Below, piece by piece: positions 48,467 to 55,657 of a DNA stretch of 55,657 nt. The stretch's first letter is position 1. Each line of letters begins with the position of its first letter. Made by a program: the position numbers and the translations under genes. The DNA is from Prevotella sp. (GTDB lineage Bacteria > Bacteroidota > Bacteroidia > Bacteroidales > Bacteroidaceae). The notes beneath the pieces are model-generated. The model was not told the origin of the DNA and did no database searches. It worked only from the letters and a program-made list of their open reading frames with translations. The stretch is taken from contig JAFUAY010000022.1 of NCBI GenBank assembly GCA_017460515.1, positions 78,945 to 134,601 of the forward strand, given 5' to 3'.

Positions 48467-51379
48467 TTATGATGTACGGAGCACCTCGCTTCGTTTCTCA
48501 CAGGGAATCCAAATCCAGAAGGTAGAGCCCTTGCCCTCTCCTTCGCTCATCACGCCTATTCTGCCAGCGCAACGCTCGGCTATGCTCTTACAGATACTCA
48601 GTCCCAAGCCAGTGCCCTGCACGTAATCGTTCAGTTTCACAAAGCGTTCGAACACTGATGCCTGTTTTTCCTTGGGAATACCAGCGCCCGTATCTTCGCA
48701 GTAGAGGTAGATACCTGAGAACGGCATCTGCTGGTCAGTCAGCTGCAAATCCTTGGTAACGTCTTTCAGTTCTTCAAACGACAGATAGCGCATGCCCACC
48801 TTGATATGTCCCTCGTGGGTGTACTTCACAGCGTTGGTCGTAAAGTTGGTAATGACCTGTTGAAGTCTTCCCTTGTCAACAGTTGTCACGAAGCTCTCAT
48901 ACGGATTGTCTACGAGGAACTCCACGCCTGGTTCCTGCACGCGCTGCGCCAGCGTCTGACACACATCGTTGAAGGCAACAGCGAAGTCCACCTTGTCTGC
49001 CTCGATGGTCAGCGGCGACTGGTTCATGTTTGATGCTTCAATGATATCGTTGATGAGTCGCATCAGCATGTCGCAGTTATTACGGATGATACGCATGAAC
49101 TCGCGCCGTTCTTCCTTGTTGTCGATGACCTGAAGCAGGTCACTGAAGCCCACGATGGCATTCAGCGGCGTACGTATCTCATGGGTCATATTGGCAAGGA
49201 ATACGCTCTTCAGTTTGCCTGAGTCTTCAGCCCTTGCCGTTTCACGTCGCAGCTGTTCCTGCACCTCCATCAGTGTGGTCACGTCGCGCACGATGCCGAA
49301 ATGACCTGTCACCCTACCCTGCTCATCGTAGACGGGAACGCCGTTGATAGCTTCCCATTGTGCTGTTGTGTGAACGGGCGATTTCTTGAAATGGAGTGTC
49401 ACATTCAGGTTGCGGTCTTCACCATTCATATTGCCCAACTCCTTCATAGCCAGCTCCGTCTGATCGGGATAGAGCAGGCTTCTGAATTCATCAAACGTCA
49501 TCGAGAACTCATGCACATGGAGCGAACGCGAGAAGCTGATGAGTTTCTTTTCCATATCCGAACGCCATACCCATATATTGCTATTCTCCAACAGATAGCG
49601 CAGTTCTTCGCTGTATCGGTTACGCTTCTGAACAGTCTTTTGCAGTTCCAGATCCTGTCGATAGATCTCCATATACATGATGCGTTCAGCAGTCACGTCG
49701 CGCACTGTCACCACATAGTATTGCAGCTCGTCATTTTCATAGGTAGGCAGGATGCGGTACTCCAGATACTTGTCCAGTCCTGCATCAGGGTAGTACATGT
49801 GCTGACAGGCATGCACATGTTTGGGATGATAAGGATCCAGGTCGCCCTTGAACATCGGAGCCTCAAAGAGACTTGTCTTACGGAAGAAGTCCTCTCCAGC
49901 CTCATCAAATCCGCATATCTTGCGCATATTGTCGTTCAGTCCCACTAGTTTGCCCTGCTTGTCATAGAACGACATGCCTACGAGCGTGGTCTGGAACAGT
50001 TTCTCGAAGCGGGCCGACAACTCTTCGATATTCCTTTCGTCCTGATAGTCCTTCGTGACGTTCTTCACCGTTCCCACCAGCATGTTCACCCTGCCGTTAA
50101 CGTCTTTTTCAGCTATGACATGTCCTCTGAGGGCCACCCATCCTTGCTCATCTACATCCTTCGGATCGTCAAAGGGTTTCCATCGTTGGTCAAGCACTAG
50201 CGACCCCATTCCCGTCTCAATCAATTGACGGATCTCATGCTGGAAGACAGCACGCTCATCAGGATGGATATGGTCATAGAATTCCTCTCTGCCGATGCCT
50301 CCCTCTGGCAGTTTATTGCCGTAGAGGTTCATGATTCGCTGTGCGTGCAAGTCATAGCCCCAAACGGCATAATCGCCTAGTTTCAGAGCCTGAAGCATCA
50401 TGGTGCGCAAGTCTTCGGCCCTCCGTCGCGCCAGTTCCTTACGGTTATGGATGCGCTTGTTGTACCATCCCAACAGCACGATGAACACCAGGATACCGAA
50501 TCCCACGCCAATGATGGATAACAGTTTGTTGCTGCGCACGCGCTCCGGATGAAACCACTTGTCGTGCAGTTTCTGCAGATTGCCATTCTGGTCCATGCGT
50601 GCATACTGGTCATCGATCATGTCCATCAGTTCCTTGTCGTGTCCCACGAAATGCAGTTCACCCGACAGAACCGTCATGGAGCCGAGCGTCACCTCGTCAG
50701 TCAGTCCCAGGCTGCGTATCGTATAGATCAGCGGTGCCTCGCCCCATACCAGGTATTTCTGCTTGCCCGCTGCGATCTCTTTCATGGCCTCCCTTAATGG
50801 CTTTTTCTCAAATGCCACGTCAGGAATCATCGCCTTCACCATGTCCTGTGTGGCCTGGTCGTCCTTTCGCAGCATCACGCCCCTGGTCTCTTTCAACTGC
50901 TCTATCGTTGAGATAGGCGTCCATTTCTTGTGAGCAGCCACTCTCAACTTATAATACTCTATCACACTTCGTGAGATGACGTAATAATCTGCACCAGGAT
51001 ATTGCGAATGGGCAGTAAAACGCTGGGAATGGTCAACCATCAGGTCTGCTTCGTTATGCTCAAACATGTACATGCCCTGATAACGGCGTTTCATGACGAA
51101 GCGATAGGGTACATTATTTTTCTCCAGTATCTCCTTCAGCACGTCAACGACATATCCCTCAGGTTCTCCTTCGTTGCTGAACTCGTATGGCGGAAAGTCC
51201 TGGTTGATTACAATGACAAGCGGCATCTTCTCCGTATACCGCTCTGACAGGTCGGCCCTGATGCCTTGGGACAATAGCGTCACAAGCGTCAACAAGAACA
51301 GACGTACCAGCCTTGTGCCGAGTCTGCGTGCCCTTGGGGGTTGATAATGTTCTGTATGTGTAGCAACTGATATGCTCAT
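48467..51379 (-). CDS. Sensor histidine kinase with periplasmic solute-binding domain
   Basis: A 970-residue kinase. A signal-type helix (about 24-43) is followed by a periplasmic SBP_bac_3 domain (VINQDFPPYEFSNEGEPEGY, then DLMVDHSQRF), a membrane helix (about 288-308) and two or three PAS-like domains. The HisKA box has His733 in NMTHEIRTPLNAIVGFSDLL. The ATPase domain has TNAVKYT (N box), DTGAGIP and GTGLGLSI. No receiver domain is attached. All catalytic parts are intact. It starts 52 nt after the stop of its paralogue. Confidence 0.9.
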   Translation of the reverse strand: MSISVATHTEHYQPPRARRLGTRLVRLFLLTLVTLLSQGIRADLSERYTEKMPLVIVINQDFPPYEFSNEGEPEGYVVDVLKEILEKNNVPYRFVMKRRYQGMYMFEHNEADLMVDHSQRFTAHSQYPGADYYVISRSVIEYYKLRVAAHKKWTPISTIEQLKETRGVMLRKDDQATQDMVKAMIPDVAFEKKPLREAMKEIAAGKQKYLVWGEAPLIYTIRSLGLTDEVTLGSMTVLSGELHFVGHDKELMDMIDDQYARMDQNGNLQKLHDKWFHPERVRSNKLLSIIGVGFGILVFIVLLGWYNKRIHNRKELARRRAEDLRTMMLQALKLGDYAVWGYDLHAQRIMNLYGNKLPEGGIGREEFYDHIHPDERAVFQHEIRQLIETGMGSLVLDQRWKPFDDPKDVDEQGWVALRGHVIAEKDVNGRVNMLVGTVKNVTKDYQDERNIEELSARFEKLFQTTLVGMSFYDKQGKLVGLNDNMRKICGFDEAGEDFFRKTSLFEAPMFKGDLDPYHPKHVHACQHMYYPDAGLDKYLEYRILPTYENDELQYYVVTVRDVTAERIMYMEIYRQDLELQKTVQKRNRYSEELRYLLENSNIWVWRSDMEKKLISFSRSLHVHEFSMTFDEFRSLLYPDQTELAMKELGNMNGEDRNLNVTLHFKKSPVHTTAQWEAINGVPVYDEQGRVTGHFGIVRDVTTLMEVQEQLRRETARAEDSGKLKSVFLANMTHEIRTPLNAIVGFSDLLQVIDNKEERREFMRIIRNNCDMLMRLINDIIEASNMNQSPLTIEADKVDFAVAFNDVCQTLAQRVQEPGVEFLVDNPYESFVTTVDKGRLQQVITNFTTNAVKYTHEGHIKVGMRYLSFEELKDVTKDLQLTDQQMPFSGIYLYCEDTGAGIPKEKQASVFERFVKLNDYVQGTGLGLSICKSIAERCAGRIGVMSEGEGKGSTFWIWIPCEKRSEVLRTS

Positions 51380-51431
51380 ATCGCGTAATCTTCTGTTTTC
51401 GTTTAGGTTTGTTCGTCTTCTGATGGTGTCG

Positions 51432-54257
51432 TCAGATCTCCTGTCGTCGGTCTACCGACATTGCCTCACAGGGCAGGGTGATCCAGACGGTCGTTCCCTT
51501 GCCCACTTTCGATGTGATTTCAATCTTGCCCCCCATCTGTTCCAGCAGTTCCTTGCAGATAGGCAGTCCCAATCCCGTACCGTGATGGTCGCCTGAAGCG
51601 AATCGCTCATAGACCTTTGCCAATGTCTCTGCCGACATGCCACATCCGGTATCCTCAACGGCAATCATCAGTTTGTCATTGATATAGTCGTAACGCGTTC
51701 TGACCGTACCCTTTGTGGTATATTTGGCAGCATTCGCCACAACCTGCTCAATGATGCGTCCCATATTGGTATCGTCAATATCCAGCACCAGTTGGTCGTA
51801 GTGGTTCTCTACCACATAGTTGACGCCCTCGCGCTGATACTGTGCCCATCCCATGTGACAATAGCCGTCGAAGGTCTTTGAGAAGTCCAGTGTCTGCTTC
51901 TTCATCTCAATCATGTGGGCATCCAGTCTCGACAGGAAGAGGATATCATTGATCAGTGTGAGCAGGTGTGACGAGTTGTTCTTGATTTCGCTGACGAACA
52001 AGTCCTCGTCGCCAGGCGAATGGTCCTGTTCGAACAGCTCAGCGAATCCCACCACCGTAGCCAGTGGCGTACGTATCTCGTAGCTCATGTTGCGCAAGAA
52101 GGAGTTTTTCAGGTCTTCCACCTCCTTGGCACGAGCCGTCTGTCGCTCCAGCAGGGTCTCTGTAATCTTGATATCACTCTGATCACGGCACATTCCGAAA
52201 TAGTTGACTACATTTCCCTTGCCGTCGAATGTCGGCACGAAACGGAAGTACAGGTAGAGGGGATGTCCCTTGATTCTCAGATGGGTGGTAATCTCAGCAT
52301 CCACCACCTTGTTCGACATGCTGTCCATGGTGTTCAGTGCACGCATAGCCGTCTTGCGGAAATGATCGTCGACGAGGCTCATACAGCGCGACTGGGTGAG
52401 CGTGTGCTGTACGGTGTCCAGACTGCTGAAGATGGTCAGTGTATGGTCGCGCGGGGAGTACTGCACCAGGCGAACGCCTCCCACGTCCATCACGTAGTTG
52501 ATGTTCTGTACATAGTCGGTCACCTCCTTGTTGGCATGCTGTACGCGCTGCAGGCTCGCCTGAACCTTACGGTAGGTATTCACCACCTCCGTCACATCGC
52601 GTCCTGACCCGTAGAGTGCTCTCAGCTTGCCGTTGGCACTACGCACAGGTACCAGCTGCAACTCATAGACCATGTTTGAATGAACCGTAGACGTTTTTTG
52701 TCCACGATTGATATCTTCGCGATCCATGAATATGCTGGCATATAAGTAATCATCGCTATTGCTGTCGAATTCGTCCTTTCCTATGATATTGAAGATGTTC
52801 ACCTTCCGCTCTTTTGCCTCATTCAAGGTCATGCCGAACGTGCGCTGGGCACGCTCGTTCATTTCTATCAGATTGCCATTGGCATCATAACAGAACATGT
52901 CGACCATAGCGATATCGAACACCGACTTGTAATGCATCAGTCTTTCGCGCATGCTCGTCTTTGTGACGATTTCGTCTGTCACGTCGGCACAGACGCCTAT
53001 GGCAGTCTTCACTCTGCCATGATGTTGACGCAACACGCTGATTGTCACCCTGTACGAACGATTACCTACTGATGGGCGGTCTTCTGGATGCGAGATCAGT
53101 TCAACCGTCTCTGTGGGCACCTTTTTCTCAATCACCTTGGCCATTCCCGCTATCAACGTCTTGTAGGAGTCACGACCCAGTCGTTTGATAAACTCCTCCA
53201 CATTATAGTTACTGCCTATACTGCCCGTCTTGTCTACCCACATGAAACGTTTCTCCTCCGTATCATAGAGCCAGATGCTCAACAGACACGAGTTCATGAT
53301 CAGCGACAGGCGATTGGTGCGCTGACGGGCACTCTCTATGGCATTCTTTTCACTCCTACGCAACAGCAGCACTGCCACGAGCAGCAAGGCTACGAGCAAG
53401 ACACCCGCATTCACTATATTCCAGAACCAGGAGGGCACGTGGGTCAACAGCTGATCGGGGTAGAACCACTTTGTGCGCAGCGAACTCATACGTCCGTCGG
53501 CTGCCAGCACATTGACGATGCTGTCCACTCGTGCCAGCAGATGTTCGTCGTTCGACATGAACTTGTAGGTTCCGTCCTCCATATCCACAGGTGCTATCTG
53601 CAGATCGTCAATATGATAGATGCGAAGCAGCCAGCGCAGCGAACCCGTATTCCACACCATTTGTCCGTTCTGGCGCTGCGACAGCTGCATGATAGTTTCC
53701 TTCATGTCGCCACAGGGAATGGCATTCTCGCCCCACCCCCGGTCTTGCATCAGATGATGGCTGAAACTTCCGTCATGTACCATCACCTTCTGTTCGCTCA
53801 GGTCGTCGAGCGTGAAAATGGTCTGTGGCTTGCCTTTTGGCCATACCACGCTGTGAGTGAACAGCTGTATCACCGTCTTGCCAAACTTGCCATACGGGTT
53901 ATGGAAGCCTGCCTCCATACCCAGCGACAAGTCCGCACGACCTGTCCGCAGATCCTCCAGCACCTCACTTCTCCCTTTCAACCGGATGACGTATGGTATA
54001 TCCAGCTTCTCCAACACCATCTTCACCAGGTCAATGTTGAAGCCCATCTCCTCATGGTTCTCACTCAGAAACGAGTAGGGCCATAAGTCCTCATCATCCT
54101 CAAAGATCAAGGGATTCTCTTTCGTATACACCTTAGCCGTATCGCCACTGGGAATCATCTCCAGTGACAATTCGTCTGTCAAGTTCTGAGCCAGTACCAA
54201 CAGCGGCATCAGCAGCACCGCTATTGCCAGAAGCCCCGTTCTGTATAGTTGTCGCAT
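51432..54257 (-). CDS. Paralogous sensor kinase lacking the phosphoacceptor His
   Basis: A 941-residue protein with the same layout: signal peptide (about 1-22), SBP_bac_3 domain (MGFNIDLVKMVLEKLDIPYV), membrane helix (WFWNIVNAGVLLVALLLVAV), PAS domains, a HisKA-like helix pair and an ATPase domain (NAAKYT, EDTGCGM, GTGLGLPI). The HisKA box reads NMSYEIRTPLATVVGFAELF: Tyr726 (codon 52080-52082) replaces the His that takes the phosphate. The rest of the box and the ATP site are intact. It may regulate the partner kinase as a pseudokinase or heterodimer subunit. ATG 54255-54257 lies 24 nt after the promoter box. Confidence 0.9.
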   Translation of the reverse strand: MRQLYRTGLLAIAVLLMPLLVLAQNLTDELSLEMIPSGDTAKVYTKENPLIFEDDEDLWPYSFLSENHEEMGFNIDLVKMVLEKLDIPYVIRLKGRSEVLEDLRTGRADLSLGMEAGFHNPYGKFGKTVIQLFTHSVVWPKGKPQTIFTLDDLSEQKVMVHDGSFSHHLMQDRGWGENAIPCGDMKETIMQLSQRQNGQMVWNTGSLRWLLRIYHIDDLQIAPVDMEDGTYKFMSNDEHLLARVDSIVNVLAADGRMSSLRTKWFYPDQLLTHVPSWFWNIVNAGVLLVALLLVAVLLLRRSEKNAIESARQRTNRLSLIMNSCLLSIWLYDTEEKRFMWVDKTGSIGSNYNVEEFIKRLGRDSYKTLIAGMAKVIEKKVPTETVELISHPEDRPSVGNRSYRVTISVLRQHHGRVKTAIGVCADVTDEIVTKTSMRERLMHYKSVFDIAMVDMFCYDANGNLIEMNERAQRTFGMTLNEAKERKVNIFNIIGKDEFDSNSDDYLYASIFMDREDINRGQKTSTVHSNMVYELQLVPVRSANGKLRALYGSGRDVTEVVNTYRKVQASLQRVQHANKEVTDYVQNINYVMDVGGVRLVQYSPRDHTLTIFSSLDTVQHTLTQSRCMSLVDDHFRKTAMRALNTMDSMSNKVVDAEITTHLRIKGHPLYLYFRFVPTFDGKGNVVNYFGMCRDQSDIKITETLLERQTARAKEVEDLKNSFLRNMSYEIRTPLATVVGFAELFEQDHSPGDEDLFVSEIKNNSSHLLTLINDILFLSRLDAHMIEMKKQTLDFSKTFDGYCHMGWAQYQREGVNYVVENHYDQLVLDIDDTNMGRIIEQVVANAAKYTTKGTVRTRYDYINDKLMIAVEDTGCGMSAETLAKVYERFASGDHHGTGLGLPICKELLEQMGGKIEITSKVGKGTTVWITLPCEAMSVDRRQEI

Positions 54258-54281
54258 GATTGTTCTGACGTTAGTTGCACG

Positions 54282-54289
54282 CAAAATTA
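54282..54289 (-). promoter_or_regulatory. -7 promoter box of the kinase-AraC operon
   Basis: Minus-strand TAATTTTG followed by C; it excludes a longer start at 54311. Confidence 0.65.
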
Positions 54290-54425
54290 CGCAAAACTTC
54301 AGAAATAACAAAATATTTTACCGAAAATCATCCATCTTCGCCCTCAATTGACATAAATCAATCAAAAAATCATATTTTCGGGACAAAAAATCAAAAAAAG
54401 CAAGTGTTCCATCGAAAAAAACGCA

Positions 54426-54433
54426 TACCTTTG
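54426..54433 (+). promoter_or_regulatory. -7 promoter box of rhaD
   Basis: TACCTTTG followed by CA, 24 nt before ATG 54458. Confidence 0.7.
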
Positions 54434-54457
54434 CAACCAAATTAACACTACTCTACG

Positions 54458-55267
54458 ATGAAAAGTATTTTAGAAGGACGTCCCGCCCTGAAAGCGGAGA
54501 TTGAGAAGATTGCAGAAGTTGCCGGTTACCTCTGGCAGAATGGATGGGCTGAACGCAACGGTGGAAATATCACTGTCAACATCAGCGAGTATGTCGATGA
54601 CGAAATTCGTCAGATGGCTCCTATCAGCGATGTCAAGCAGATTGGCGTTACCCTTCCCGCCCTGAAAGGCTGTTATTTCTATTGTAAAGGTACGGGCAAG
54701 CGCATGCGCGATTTGGCTCGCTGGCCGATGGACAACGGTTCAGTGATTCGCATCCTCGACGACTGCGCCAGCTATGTCATCATTGCCGACAATGCTGTTA
54801 TGCCCACCAGCGAACTGCCTAGTCATCTCACCGTCCATGCTCATCAGATAGAGACGGGATCAGGCTATAAAGCCACCGTACACACCCACCCCATCGAGCT
54901 CGTAGCCATGAGCCATAACCGCGCCTTCCTGGGCAAGGACGTGCTCACCAAGATTCTCTGGTCCATGATCCCAGAGACCAAGGCTTTCTGTCCACTGGGT
55001 CTGGGTATCGTCCCCTACACCCTGCCTGGCTCTAACGCCCTGGCTGATGCCACGCTGAAAGAGCTGGAGGAATACGATGTGGTGATGTGGGAGAAGCACG
55101 GTGTCTTTGCCAAGGGCACAGATGTCATGGACGCCTTCGATCAGATTGACGTACTCTCCAAGAGTGCCAAGATATACATCAACGCCCGCTGCATGGGCTT
55201 CGAGCCCGAGGGCATGAGTGATGCGCAGATGAAGGAGATGACCAAGGCCTTCAACCTGCCCCGATAA
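54458..55267 (+). CDS. rhaD: Rhamnulose-1-phosphate aldolase
   Basis: A 269-residue class II aldolase: NGWAERNGGNITVNISEYV near the start, zinc ligands in VHTHPIEL and a later WEKHGVF, and YKATVHTHP before the active Glu region. It splits L-rhamnulose 1-phosphate into dihydroxyacetone phosphate and L-lactaldehyde. No other rhamnose gene is adjacent in the window. It has its own promoter (54426-54433) and terminator. Confidence 0.92.
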   Translation: MKSILEGRPALKAEIEKIAEVAGYLWQNGWAERNGGNITVNISEYVDDEIRQMAPISDVKQIGVTLPALKGCYFYCKGTGKRMRDLARWPMDNGSVIRILDDCASYVIIADNAVMPTSELPSHLTVHAHQIETGSGYKATVHTHPIELVAMSHNRAFLGKDVLTKILWSMIPETKAFCPLGLGIVPYTLPGSNALADATLKELEEYDVVMWEKHGVFAKGTDVMDAFDQIDVLSKSAKIYINARCMGFEPEGMSDAQMKEMTKAFNLPR

Positions 55268-55351
55268 AAAGCATGTTAGTAAATAAAGATAAATAGATTT
55301 TACATTCGGATAACAAAAAAACAACTACTGACTACATATATTTCAACCAAA

Positions 55352-55388
55352 CATCCCCCGTCGCTGTGAAGCGCTGGGGGATGTTTTT
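55352..55388 (+). terminator. Terminator after rhaD
   Basis: CATCCCCC and GGGGGATG arms around GTCGCTGTGAAGCGCT, followed by TTTTT. Confidence 0.85.
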
Positions 55389-55389
55389 G

Positions 55390-55657
55390 TACGGGCATCA
55401 ATATTGTGGATGGGCGTAAGGCAGTTCAAAAAGATAGTGACCGTTTTTCCACGATTTTCCAAAGAATTCCCAAAATTCGTTGCTCTTTACAACCTTTTTT
55501 TGTATCTTTGCAGGCAGAAACTAAGGATTTTATGGCTTTTTAGGAGAATTGCGGTAAAATAGTTGCAGTACAAGGGGTTTCGAGATGTTCTGGAAAAGGA
55601 TAAGAACAGTGGATGACAGATTGAATACGGTATGAAGGAAAGATTTGCATCCCTAAT
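55390..55657. other. Right-edge intergenic region with one promoter
   Basis: A TATCTTTG box at 55503-55510 indicates a plus-strand transcript. No long frame follows before the edge. The last bases could begin a gene at ATG 55632 (MKERFASL), which cannot be judged. Confidence 0.4.

Noticed and set aside
53088-54086. 332-codon plus-strand frame opposite the second kinase
   Set aside because: Composition (His/Gln/Leu-rich) is typical of antisense to a coding strand and the kinase is unambiguous.

Overview
The window reads as a chromosome segment of a member of the Bacteroidota, most likely Prevotella-like. Evidence: almost every gene with a visible promoter has the Bacteroidota -7 element TAnnTTTG and no Shine-Dalgarno sequence. 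The families also fit: a type IX secretion sorting tail, a TonB-dependent-receptor-like barrel, DUF4369 and DUF4407 proteins, and a BT4734/VapE-type primase-helicase beside an HU-like protein. I found no tRNA, rRNA or CRISPR array.

Left, about 1-23,330, is accessory. From 1 to 3,266 (minus) lies a cluster with an FtsZ/tubulin-like GTPase, a three-pass membrane protein, a membrane-anchored VWA-like protein and an unknown gene cut by the window edge. A candidate ~300-nt structured RNA and a chimeric IS3/Rpn wreck (3,374-4,508) separate it from a second long minus-strand series (4,558-10,487): a VWA protein fused to an A1S_2505-like domain, a DUF4407 membrane coiled-coil protein, a small acidic protein and several unknowns. 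Divergent from it is an exported metacaspase followed at once by an ECF-like sigma factor and a one-pass anti-sigma-like protein (10,609-12,731). Next come a GNAT pair resembling a toxin-antitoxin module, a stand-alone anti-sigma-like N-terminal domain, a small ORF, a 1,140-residue exported TPR-CHAT protease and a divergent secreted Tyr/Gly-rich tandem-repeat protein. This protease/regulator group is the best candidate for an undescribed system. It gives way to repeat-rich intergenic DNA, a second Rpn remnant, and a VapE-like primase-helicase bracketed by inverted arrays of GGTTGTCA-type octamers.

Middle, 23,338-34,122, is mostly core: plsC-like acyltransferase, metallophosphoesterase, stand-alone MetH reactivation domain, pyrC, DUF4369 lipoprotein, ftsB/divIC-like protein, dnaX, a small outer-membrane receptor-like protein and gltS. 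A short accessory island follows (34,177-38,013) with an AAA ATPase plus a shortened partner and several unknown small genes.

Right, 38,062-55,657, is core and metabolic: dnaK, a secreted BamE/SmpA-tailed protein, recA, an ADP-forming acyl-CoA synthetase, a small T9SS cargo, a DUF6621 protein, nhaD and rhaD. In between is a minus-strand operon of two periplasmic-sensor histidine kinases and an AraC regulator. The first kinase has Tyr where the phosphoacceptor His should be.

Several starts were moved from the longest reading frame because the longer version would begin inside or upstream of a clear promoter box. Two genes (31,170 and 42,798) begin so close to the box that their mRNAs may be leaderless.
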